The translations under genes and the position numbers were made by a program. From Colimorpha sp045598945 (GTDB lineage Bacteria > Bacteroidota > Bacteroidia > Bacteroidales > P3), in contig JAZRVD010000009.1 of NCBI GenBank assembly GCA_045598945.1, positions 1 to 11,921 of the forward strand: 11,921 bases of DNA, written 5' to 3'. Under the pieces are notes generated by a model. That model was not told the DNA's origin. It was given only the letters and a program-made list of their open reading frames with translations, and did not search any database. Below, in pieces: positions 5,999 through 11,921 of this stretch. Each line of letters opens with the position of its first letter. Positions within the stretch are counted from its first letter, which is position 1.

Positions 5999-7856
5999 AG
6001 AAAGAGATAATCTCCAATGTGGTGCGTCGGTTGAGCGCCCTGCCCTCTTCGGTGCTATTTTCAGCCACCGGCTTGGTGGCTCCATAGCCCTTGTAGCTGA
6101 TGCGGCCGGCAGAGATGCCGTGCCCTTTGAGGTATTCGGCAACCGCCTTGGCTCTGTTTTCGGACAGTTCCATATTGTAATCAGCGCCGCCGACATTGTC
6201 GGTATGGCCGCCAAGCATGATGTGTATGGAAGGATTCTTCTTCATGAGGTCGATAAGCTTGGCAAGTTCGGCGCGCGAAGTGGGCAGAAGCTCGTATTTT
6301 GCCGTCTCGAAGAAGATATTGCGCAGTGTAATCTCCTCGCCAATCTGAATGGGCGAGAGTGGCACCATAAGCGTTGGCGGCGTTTCGCCAACGCCATACC
6401 TAAGGTCGAAGTTTTCGGAATAGAAGAGGTAGCCCTTGGCGTTGACATGCAAGGCGTAAGTGGCATTGGAAGGGAGGCTGACGGTAAAGCTGCCGTCGGT
6501 AGCGTCGCTGCTGGTCGACGCCACCTCGTTGCCTGTAGCGATGTCGATAACCTCGACAGTGGCGCCGAGCCGTTCTTCAGTCTCCTTGTCGTAGACGATG
6601 CCATGCTGATAGGTAACCTGAGAGGCCTGGCTCTCTTCTGGAAGCTGGAAGGTGTAGAGGTCTTGCTTGCCGATGCCGCCGAGCGCATCGCTGCTGTATA
6701 TGGCCGTCTTGCCGTCGGCGGTAACGATAAGGCCGCTCTCATCGCCTATGGTATTTATAGGATAGCCCAGGTTGCGAGGCTTGCCCCACTTGCCATTGGT
6801 GTCCTTTTCGGAGACAAAGAGGTCGAGTCCGCCCATGCCCACATGGCCGTCGGAAGCGAAGTAAAGAGTATGGTCGTTGTAATGGATAAAAGGGCTGATC
6901 TCGTTGCCTTCGGTGTTTATCTCGGGGCCGAGATTTTCGGGCTTGCGCCATTTGCCGTCGGCAAAGACAGCCTTGTAGATATCCATGCCGCCATAGCCGC
7001 CTGGACGGTCGGAGACAAAGTAGAGAGTCTTGCCATCGATAGAGAACGAGGGCTGCGACTCCCACGACGGAGTGTTGATAACAGGTCCCAGATTGCGAGG
7101 CTTGCTCCATTTGTTGCCCTTGCGAGTGCACATGAAGAGGTCGCAGCGTCCAGCGCCGTCTCTACGTCCACAGGCTGTGAAGAACATTATGCGACCATCT
7201 TGCGAGATGCACTGCGCGCCCTCGTTGTCGTGAGAATTGACAGGCTCGGACATGCGTTCCGCCAAAGTCCACGCGCCGTTGACAAAGTGGCTGACGTAGA
7301 AGTCCTCTTCCTGGGGGCTGTGATGAATGGTATTCTCGTTTGCAGGGAAACGGCGTGTGAAGATGAGTGTGTTGCCATCGACGGTAAGGCCAGGCAGATA
7401 TTCATCGTCGCGGCTGTTGATGTTGGTGCCAAGGTTGACAGGCTCGAAAGATACCGGGTTGACAAACGACCTGAGCCTGAACTCGGCAATAGCTATGTTT
7501 TTTCTTGCTGTCTCCTTCCAATGAGGATGCTTGGTGTCGTGCTCAAGAAAAGCCTCGTAATAGTCGATGGCCTCGTCGTACTGTTCGGAACGCATATAGA
7601 TGTCGGCGACGATGAGGTATATCTCCACAAATTTTGGGTCAGCCTCAAGAGCGCTGTTGAAATATTCCAGAGCCTTCGCCACATCGCCCTGGCTCATATA
7701 GGAAACCGCATTCTCGTAGTATTTCACCGCTTTTTTATTGTTGCTGCCATAGTATTGCGCATGAGCAGAATACAGCATGTCGGAAAAAAGGCCTTTTGAG
7801 GGGACAAATATGGTAGCAAAAAGAAACAAGAAGCTTACGAGAATTCGTTTTATCAT
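5997..7856 (-). CDS. PorE-like OmpA-family protein (TPR, PD40 propeller, CRD, OmpA_C)
   Basis: A 619-residue exported envelope protein. It opens with MIKR and a hydrophobic stretch (to about 18); a type I cleavage at AHA-Q (31-33) is plausible. Next come TPR-type helices (about 44-125, for example GDVAKALEYFNSALEADPKF), and then five PD40-type propeller repeats (about 150-402) such as SFSIDGKTLYFVSDRPGGYG, joined by linkers of the GKWxKPxNLGxxINT type. A carboxypeptidase-regulatory-like Ig domain follows (about 417-485, HGIVYDKETEERLG), and the end is an OmpA_C peptidoglycan-binding domain (513-619) with GGHTDNVG (549-556) and LSENRAKAV (564-572). This is the architecture described for PorE (PG1058), which anchors the type IX secretion system in Porphyromonas gingivalis. 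PorE is a lipoprotein, but no lipobox Cys is visible here, and no other por gene is in the window, so a paralogue with a general wall-anchoring role is equally possible. It lies downstream of ackA, past a strong terminator. Confidence 0.9.
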   Translation of the reverse strand: MIKRILVSFLFLFATIFVPSKGLFSDMLYSAHAQYYGSNNKKAVKYYENAVSYMSQGDVAKALEYFNSALEADPKFVEIYLIVADIYMRSEQYDEAIDYYEAFLEHDTKHPHWKETARKNIAIAEFRLRSFVNPVSFEPVNLGTNINSRDDEYLPGLTVDGNTLIFTRRFPANENTIHHSPQEEDFYVSHFVNGAWTLAERMSEPVNSHDNEGAQCISQDGRIMFFTACGRRDGAGRCDLFMCTRKGNKWSKPRNLGPVINTPSWESQPSFSIDGKTLYFVSDRPGGYGGMDIYKAVFADGKWRKPENLGPEINTEGNEISPFIHYNDHTLYFASDGHVGMGGLDLFVSEKDTNGKWGKPRNLGYPINTIGDESGLIVTADGKTAIYSSDALGGIGKQDLYTFQLPEESQASQVTYQHGIVYDKETEERLGATVEVIDIATGNEVASTSSDATDGSFTVSLPSNATYALHVNAKGYLFYSENFDLRYGVGETPPTLMVPLSPIQIGEEITLRNIFFETAKYELLPTSRAELAKLIDLMKKNPSIHIMLGGHTDNVGGADYNMELSENRAKAVAEYLKGHGISAGRISYKGYGATKPVAENSTEEGRALNRRTTLEIISF

Positions 7857-7887
7857 TATTTATTATGTTTAGTTACGATTTGTTTTG

Positions 7888-7945
7888 AAAAAAAAAACAT
7901 CATCGACACCAGCGTCATACAGCCATAACGCAGGTGCCGATGATG
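7888..7945 (-). terminator. Strong Rho-independent terminator after ackA
   Basis: On the minus strand a 17-position stem (7929-7945 with 7898-7914) has one G-U pair and one mismatch around a 14-base loop. Ten T follow (A10 at 7888-7897). The stem begins 15 bases past the ackA stop. Only 31 bases separate the T-tract from the ATG of the OmpA-family gene, and no -7 box is seen there. Confidence 0.9.
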
Positions 7946-7960
7946 ATGATGAGACATGCA

Positions 7961-9157
7961 TTATTTTGCAAGCATATAGGTGTCGTTGGCGATGACATAC
8001 TCCTCGTCGGTAGTAACCACAACGGTGGTAACCTTGGAGTCGGGAGTAGAGATAACCTTGTCTTCGCCCATCATATTGTCGTTAAGAGCCGGATCGACCT
8101 TGATGCCGAGAAACTCCATGTTTTCGAGTATGGGCTTGCGCATAAACCAAGCGTTCTCGCCAATGCCACCCGTGAAGAGCAGGATGTCGCAGCCGTTCAT
8201 CTCAGCCATATAGGCGCCGATGTACTTCTTGACACGCAAAGCGAACATGTCGAAAGCGTAAGTGGCGCGCTCATCGCCAGCATCGCGACCGTCGCGCACG
8301 TCGCGCATATCCTGCCTGCCGCCGCTGACACCCAGCAGACCGCTCTTCTTGTTAAGCAAGGTGTTGAGGTCCTTGAAGCTCATACCCTCCTTCTCGGCAA
8401 GATACAACAGTGCGCCGGCATCGATGTCGCCAGCACGCGAGCCCATCAGCAGGCCTTCGAGCGGAGTCATGCCCATAGTGGTGTCGACGCTCTTGCCGTG
8501 GTCGATGGCGCAAATAGAGGCGCCACTGCCGAGGTGGCAGCTGATAATCTTGAGGTCGTGCCAGTCGCGGCCTACCATCTTGGCGGCCTTCTCAGCGACA
8601 AAGCCATGGCTGGTGCCGTGGAAACCGTAGCGACGAATGCCGTATTTCTCATAATACTCGTAGGGGAGGCCATAAAGGTACGCCTTGGGAGGCATGGTCT
8701 GATGGAAGGCGGTGTCGAAGACAGCAACCTGCTTGACATTAGGCAGCACCTGACGCATGGCATTGATACCTGCAAGGTTGCCAGGGGCATGAAGAGGAGC
8801 GAGGTCGGTAAGACCCTCGATCTTGGCAACTACATCGTCGTCTATCAGGCAGCTCTTGCTAAAGAGTTCGCCACCCTGTGCAACACGATGACCAACGGCG
8901 CCAATCTCGTCAAGACTCTTGATGATGCCGATCTTGGGGTCGACGAGAGCTTTCAACACAATGTTGACACCGGCGGTATGGTCGGGGATAGGCAGCTGCT
9001 CATAGTGCTTTTCGCCATTGTACTTGTGAGTAAACTCACCCATAGGCAGGCCTATACGTTCCAAAACACCCTTAGCCATAACAGCGGCGTTGTTGTTCAT
9101 ATCTATCAACTGATATTTTATTGACGAACTGCCGCAATTAAGAACGAGAACTTTCAT
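7961..9157 (-). CDS. ackA: Acetate kinase
   Basis: A 398-residue cytoplasmic ASKHA-fold kinase converting acetyl phosphate and ADP to acetate and ATP, the ATP-yielding step of acetate fermentation. Using numbering that matches the Methanosarcina thermophila enzyme, the key residues are present: Asn7 with the SSSIK loop (Ser10, Ser12, Lys14), Arg91, Asp148 in FDTAFHQ, His180 and His184 in FHGTSH, His208, Arg241 in MGSRAGD and a Glu at 385. Two neighbours differ from the usual consensus: GHRVVHGGE reads GHRVAQGGE (His94 to Gln) and HLGNGSS-type reads HLGSGAS (Asn211 to Ser). Full length and start (ATG at 9155-9157) agree with the family. The usual partner pta is not adjacent on either side. Upstream on the other strand is recJ; downstream, past a strong terminator, is the OmpA-family gene. 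A propionate-kinase role cannot be excluded. Confidence 0.96.
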   Translation of the reverse strand: MKVLVLNCGSSSIKYQLIDMNNNAAVMAKGVLERIGLPMGEFTHKYNGEKHYEQLPIPDHTAGVNIVLKALVDPKIGIIKSLDEIGAVGHRVAQGGELFSKSCLIDDDVVAKIEGLTDLAPLHAPGNLAGINAMRQVLPNVKQVAVFDTAFHQTMPPKAYLYGLPYEYYEKYGIRRYGFHGTSHGFVAEKAAKMVGRDWHDLKIISCHLGSGASICAIDHGKSVDTTMGMTPLEGLLMGSRAGDIDAGALLYLAEKEGMSFKDLNTLLNKKSGLLGVSGGRQDMRDVRDGRDAGDERATYAFDMFALRVKKYIGAYMAEMNGCDILLFTGGIGENAWFMRKPILENMEFLGIKVDPALNDNMMGEDKVISTPDSKVTTVVVTTDEEYVIANDTYMLAK

Positions 9158-9222
9158 AGTAATATTACAAAATATTGATTATTATTCATTTGTCTACAAA
9201 ACATAGACATCGTTATCTTTTC

Positions 9223-9246
9223 CAAAGATAGTATTTTTTTTTCAAA
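9223..9246 (-). promoter_or_regulatory. Predicted ackA promoter
   Basis: On the minus strand TATCTTTG (plus 9223-9230) is a full -7 box match; a TTTG (plus 9243-9246) lies 12 bases upstream across an A-rich spacer. The predicted start near 9216 gives a leader of about 60 bases. Within that leader TGTCTA (plus-strand reading, 9191-9196) faces TAGACA (9203-9208) as a 6-bp inverted repeat. Confidence 0.65.
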
Positions 9247-9255
9247 CTATTAATT

Positions 9256-9279
9256 ATTCAAAAAAAAGTAGTACTTTTA
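9256..9279 (+). promoter_or_regulatory. Possible recJ promoter
   Basis: TACTTTTA (9272-9279) matches the -7 box except for the last base. It ends 10 bases before the recJ ATG, so the mRNA would have an almost absent leader. ATTC (9256-9259) lies 12 bases upstream. The region is AT-rich, so chance matches are likely. Confidence 0.35.
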
Positions 9280-9289
9280 CAAACAGAAA

Positions 9290-11128
9290 ATGATGAAAAA
9301 TAAACGTTGGTATTTAAGGAAAGATTATGATATAGAGATTGTTGAGAAACTTGCAGCATCATTGGGCGTCGATAATATTATCGCCACTCTTTTAGTTGAA
9401 CGCGGTGTTACAACATTTGAAGAGGCGAGAAGATTTTTCAGACCCAGCCTGGACCAACTACACGACCCCTTCATCATGAAGGACATGGATCGTGCTATAG
9501 AACGTATAGAACGGGCAGTAGACAACAAGGAGCGCATCTTTATATATGGAGACTACGACGTGGATGGCACGTCAGCCGTCGCATTGGTGTACTCATACCT
9601 GATGCAGTTTCACAGCAACATAGACTTCTATATCCCCGACCGCGACACGGAAGGGTACGGCATCTCGTTCCAGGGCATAGACTACGCCAAGGAGACGGGA
9701 GTGAAACTTATTATAGCACTCGACTGCGGCATAAAAGCCATCGAACAGGTAGACTATGCCAACAAACTGGGCATAGACTTTATCATCGGCGACCACCACC
9801 TGCCCGGCGAAGAGCTGCCCCAGGCGGTAGCAGTGCTCGACCCCAAAAGAGAAGACTGCCCCTACCCTTACAAAGAGCTGTCGGGGTGCGGCATTGGCTT
9901 CAAGATAGTAGAAGCGCACCTCGAAAAGCAGGTAGGCGTGCGCCTATGCGACCACCCCGACATGCTGACACCACAGCAATGCGAAGACCGCGAACAGGTG
10001 AAGCTGCTGCTGCTGCGCTACCTCGACCTGGTGGCGCTGAGCATAGCCTCCGACATAGTGCCTATCATGGGCGAGAACCGCATCCTCGCCACATTCGGGC
10101 TAAAGGTCATCAACACACGTCCACGTCCAGGCATAGAGGCAATACTGAGCTACGGGCATGTACAGCCACGCACGCAAGCCGAACACACAAGCAACCCAGC
10201 AGACAAGTCATACTTCCGCAAAGAGCTGTCCATCTCCGACCTCGTGTTTCTCATAGGCCCGCGCCTCAACGCGGCGGGAAGACTGCACAGCGCCTACGAC
10301 TCGGTACGCCTGCTGCTATGCGACGACCTGCACAACGCCACAGTGCTGGCTGGCGAGATAGACAAATACAACTGCGACCGCAAGGCCTACGACTCAGCAG
10401 CCACCGAGACCGCCAAACAGCGCTACGAAGAAGACCTCAGCCAACACGACAACAAAGCCATAGTGCTATTCGACAAGGAGTGGCACAAAGGCGTTGTGGG
10501 CATAGTGGCGTCGCGCATGGTAGAAGCCTACTACAAGCCAACAATAATATTCACGCTCTCCGCCGACAACCTTATCGTAGGGTCGGCAAGGTCGATAAAA
10601 GAATTTGACGTACACACAGCATTAGAGCACTGCAGCGACTTGCTCGAACACTTTGGCGGACACAAATGCGCCGCCGGCGTGTCGCTCAAACCAGAAAACT
10701 TCGAGGAGTTCAAGCGCCGCTTTGAACAAGAGGTGGCCTCCACCATGCCCGAAGAGGCATCAACGCCAGAGGTAACCATCGACGCCGAGATAAACTTCAG
10801 CGAGCATGTAACGCCAAAATTCCTGCGCATACTCAAGCAATTCGCGCCTTTCGGGCCAGACAACACCGCCCCCGTGTTCATCTCCCACCATCTTGTAGAT
10901 ACCGGAGCGCCACCACCACGCATTGTGGGTTCCAACCACCTGAAGTTCTCAGCCATACAGCTCGACAACAGGAGCAACGCCTACCCAGCCATTGGATTTC
11001 AGTTAGGCGAGTACCTTGAGCCCATAAAGCAAGGCCGCTCCTTCACCCTCTGCTACATGCTTGAAGAAAACTACTGGAACGGCAAGACAGAGATGCAGCT
11101 AAATGTGAAAGACATAAGATTGGATTAA
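9290..11128 (+). CDS. recJ: Single-stranded-DNA-specific exonuclease RecJ
   Basis: A 612-residue 5'-3' ssDNA exonuclease of the DHH family that works in recombination repair, mismatch repair and base excision. Motifs in order: GDYDVDGTSA (87-96), DCG (145-147), GDHH (167-170), a conserved SIASDIVP (251-258, Asp255), GPRLNAAGRL (323-332), and the DHHA1-domain GGHKCAAG (456-463). An OB-fold region with FAPFGPDN (518-525) follows. Length is in the usual range for RecJ. Two ATG codons are in tandem at 9290 and 9293, and either could be used. The first 150 or so bases are AT-rich with different codon choice from the C-rich body of the gene. No recQ or other repair gene follows; the next item is a methyltransferase remnant beyond a hairpin. 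Confidence 0.97.
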   Translation: MMKNKRWYLRKDYDIEIVEKLAASLGVDNIIATLLVERGVTTFEEARRFFRPSLDQLHDPFIMKDMDRAIERIERAVDNKERIFIYGDYDVDGTSAVALVYSYLMQFHSNIDFYIPDRDTEGYGISFQGIDYAKETGVKLIIALDCGIKAIEQVDYANKLGIDFIIGDHHLPGEELPQAVAVLDPKREDCPYPYKELSGCGIGFKIVEAHLEKQVGVRLCDHPDMLTPQQCEDREQVKLLLLRYLDLVALSIASDIVPIMGENRILATFGLKVINTRPRPGIEAILSYGHVQPRTQAEHTSNPADKSYFRKELSISDLVFLIGPRLNAAGRLHSAYDSVRLLLCDDLHNATVLAGEIDKYNCDRKAYDSAATETAKQRYEEDLSQHDNKAIVLFDKEWHKGVVGIVASRMVEAYYKPTIIFTLSADNLIVGSARSIKEFDVHTALEHCSDLLEHFGGHKCAAGVSLKPENFEEFKRRFEQEVASTMPEEASTPEVTIDAEINFSEHVTPKFLRILKQFAPFGPDNTAPVFISHHLVDTGAPPPRIVGSNHLKFSAIQLDNRSNAYPAIGFQLGEYLEPIKQGRSFTLCYMLEENYWNGKTEMQLNVKDIRLD

Positions 11129-11185
11129 TAAAAAAAAGTCATCCCGGCAAAAATCCATAGCATTTATAAAATCCTCATAGGAGAC

Positions 11186-11225
11186 AAAAAAAAGACAAAT
11201 ACAACAAGGTTTTTGTCTTTTTTTT
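11186..11225. terminator. AT-rich hairpin terminator after recJ
   Basis: A 14-bp perfect inverted repeat (11186-11199 with 11212-11225) with a 12-base loop has the T-tract inside its own 3' arm (eight T at 11218-11225). It starts 57 bases after the recJ stop and could act from both sides. It coincides with the start of the methyltransferase-like reading frame. Confidence 0.6.
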
Positions 11226-11773
11226 CAAATAGATACAGAACAATAATTTCACAACAAAACGTCAAAGATGAAGAAAAAAGCGTAAGACGTGAAAGCTCAT
11301 ACTTCTGGGAAGAAAGGAACAAATGGTTTTCTGACCTTTGGGAAATAAAAGGCACTAAACAAAAAATAAACAACACCCAAACACGTGAACGTAACGCCTC
11401 GTTTCCCCTTGAAATACCATACCGTTTAATCAACATGTTTTCCCAACAAGGAAATACAATTCTTGACCCCTTTTATGGATTAGGTACAACCGCCATTGCT
11501 GCCATGCTAACCGGTCGAAACAGCATAGGTGTTGAAATTGACAATAAATTAAGACCTACTATTATAGAAAAAATAGAAAATCTGTCTATCGACGAGCTTA
11601 ATTCCCTTATCAGTTCTCGATATCATGATCACCTAAAATTCATCAAAGAGCGCGAACAGTCGGGCAAAACAGTAAAACACGAGAACAAAAAGCTAAAATG
11701 CAAAGTAATGACATCGCAAGAAGTTGATCTTGCACTTTTCTATTTAGAATTATTGCTGTCCGATAAAACTTGA
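11213..11773 (+). pseudogene. 5'-truncated site-specific DNA methyltransferase (C-terminal half)
   Basis: A fragment of an N4-cytosine or N6-adenine DNA methyltransferase. Numbered from the TTG at 11213, it shows the region before motif I as FPLEIPYRLI (64-73), the AdoMet-binding motif I LDPFYGLGTTAIAA (84-97) and motif II GVEID (106-110). The catalytic motif IV (D/S-PP-Y), which precedes motif I in this class, is absent. The frame is open upstream only to a stop at 11129 and has no ATG between there and motif I, so the N-terminal half is missing and the few starts available are TTG or weaker. The frame also begins inside the recJ hairpin. The piece is AT-rich with many AAA, AAT and ATA codons, unlike the C-rich recJ next to it, which suggests acquired DNA that has decayed. 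No restriction gene is in the window. It could still be expressed, but would not methylate alone. Confidence 0.75.
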
Positions 11774-11800
11774 ATCCTCGCGCGTATACGTGTGAGCAAG

Positions 11801-11830
11801 AAAAAAGGGAAAGAACATTTGCCCTTTCCC
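11801..11830 (-). terminator. Hairpin with T-tract, minus strand
   Basis: A 7-bp stem (11824-11830 with 11807-11813) and 10-base loop is followed on the minus strand by six T (A6 at 11801-11806). It points to a transcript entering from the right. No T-run lies on the plus-strand side. It would end either the small RNA proposed at 11801-11874 or a gene beyond the window. Confidence 0.65.
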
Positions 11831-11848
11831 AAAAGGTTTGTAACTTTG
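11818..11848 (+). promoter_or_regulatory. Consensus Bacteroidota promoter facing right
   Basis: TTTG (11818-11821), 19 bases, then TAACTTTG (11841-11848) fits the -33/-7 consensus exactly. Transcription would begin near 11855 and leave the window to the right. It overlaps the minus-strand hairpin and candidate small RNA, and it faces the minus-strand -7 box at 11881-11888. Confidence 0.5.
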
Positions 11849-11880
11849 TGCTGCTAAACTCAAGTTCTCAAACCTATGGA

Positions 11881-11888
11881 CAAAGGTA
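11881..11888 (-). promoter_or_regulatory. Minus-strand -7 box for the candidate small RNA
   Basis: Minus-strand TACCTTTG is a full TAnnTTTG match. No TTTG is found at 17-23 bases upstream; ATTC lies at 12 bases. The first bases of the RNA would fall near 11874. Confidence 0.45.
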
Positions 11889-11921
11889 CAACAAATTCTG
11901 GAATTCCCGTATTCGGAGAGA

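Larger units (their letters stand above)
11801..11874 (-). ncRNA. Candidate small RNA of about 74 bases
   Basis: On the minus strand a -7 box TACCTTTG (plus 11881-11888) is followed six bases later by GG at 11874. The predicted RNA begins with GGTTTG (11874-11869), which pairs with CAAACC (11840-11835) across a 28-base loop, and then runs into the hairpin and T6 terminator ending at 11801. No reading frame of useful length fits inside. A promoter, a first stem starting at the predicted +1 and a terminator in register are typical of a small RNA. It does not match an RNA family I know. It might instead be the 3' end or leader of something outside the window. Confidence 0.4.

Noticed and set aside
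5955..7799. A 614-codon open frame on the plus strand opposite the OmpA-family gene
   Set aside because: It mirrors the codon choice of the real gene, which rarely uses codons that give stops on the other strand. Its product has no recognisable domain, while the minus-strand protein has four clear domains.
7934..9124. A 396-codon open frame on the plus strand opposite ackA
   Set aside because: It is an antisense shadow of a highly conserved enzyme and runs through the ackA terminator. There is no promoter or start context, and no domain is seen.
9886..10608. A 240-codon plus-strand frame inside recJ
   Set aside because: Out-of-frame shadow rich in Arg, His and Pro; recJ motifs continue intact through the region.
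11164..11436. A 90-codon minus-strand frame with hydrophobic residues, possibly a small membrane protein
   Set aside because: It lies opposite the methyltransferase remnant and spans the recJ hairpin. The hydrophobic codons are the complement of A-rich lysine and glutamate codons, and no start signal is seen.

Overview
The window looks like chromosomal DNA of a Bacteroidales-type Bacteroidota bacterium. The evidence is Bacteroidota -7 promoter boxes (TAnnTTTG) upstream of several transcription units, little Shine-Dalgarno signal before the starts, and the gene content: an envelope OmpA-family protein with TPR, propeller and carboxypeptidase-regulatory-like domains, a Bacteroidota-style membrane glycosyltransferase, and a tgt gene whose zinc-binding cysteines are gone. 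The isoleucine codon ATA is used freely although the genes are of moderate GC. Genus cannot be set from this sequence.

Layout. (1) Left end, minus strand: two identical tRNA-Arg(ACG) genes with a consensus promoter and a strong terminator. (2) 372-3724, minus strand: a four-gene run read leftward, glycosyltransferase (GT2) -> ECF sigma factor -> outer-membrane barrel-like protein -> GNAT acetyltransferase, with gaps of 32, 63 and 6 bases and a -7 box in front of the first gene. (3) 3725-3965: a divergent intergenic region holding both promoters. (4) 3966-5925, plus strand: tgt (queuosine pathway) followed 7 bases later by a metallophosphoesterase, ending in a hairpin shared with the converging gene. 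(5) 5997-9157, minus strand: ackA, then a strong hairpin terminator, then a PorE-like OmpA-family protein only 31 bases beyond its T-tract. (6) 9158-9289: divergent promoter region. (7) 9290-11128, plus strand: recJ, ended by an AT-rich hairpin. (8) 11129-11921: an AT-rich, 5'-truncated DNA methyltransferase remnant, then a short region with a candidate small RNA on the minus strand and an overlapping consensus promoter on the plus strand.

Most genes are housekeeping (tRNA, queuosine, acetate kinase, RecJ) or envelope-related. No phage, IS element or CRISPR array was seen. The points most worth a second look are the TGT that has lost all three zinc cysteines but kept the zinc histidine, the GT2 enzyme with EPQ in place of the expected DxD, the ECF sigma factor embedded between a glycosyltransferase and a barrel-like protein with no anti-sigma gene, the candidate sRNA at the right edge, the methyltransferase fragment lacking its catalytic half, and an acetate kinase with altered active-site neighbours. 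I did not find a clearly new multi-gene defence or mobile system; the GT2/sigma/barrel/GNAT operon is the best candidate for an undescribed functional unit.
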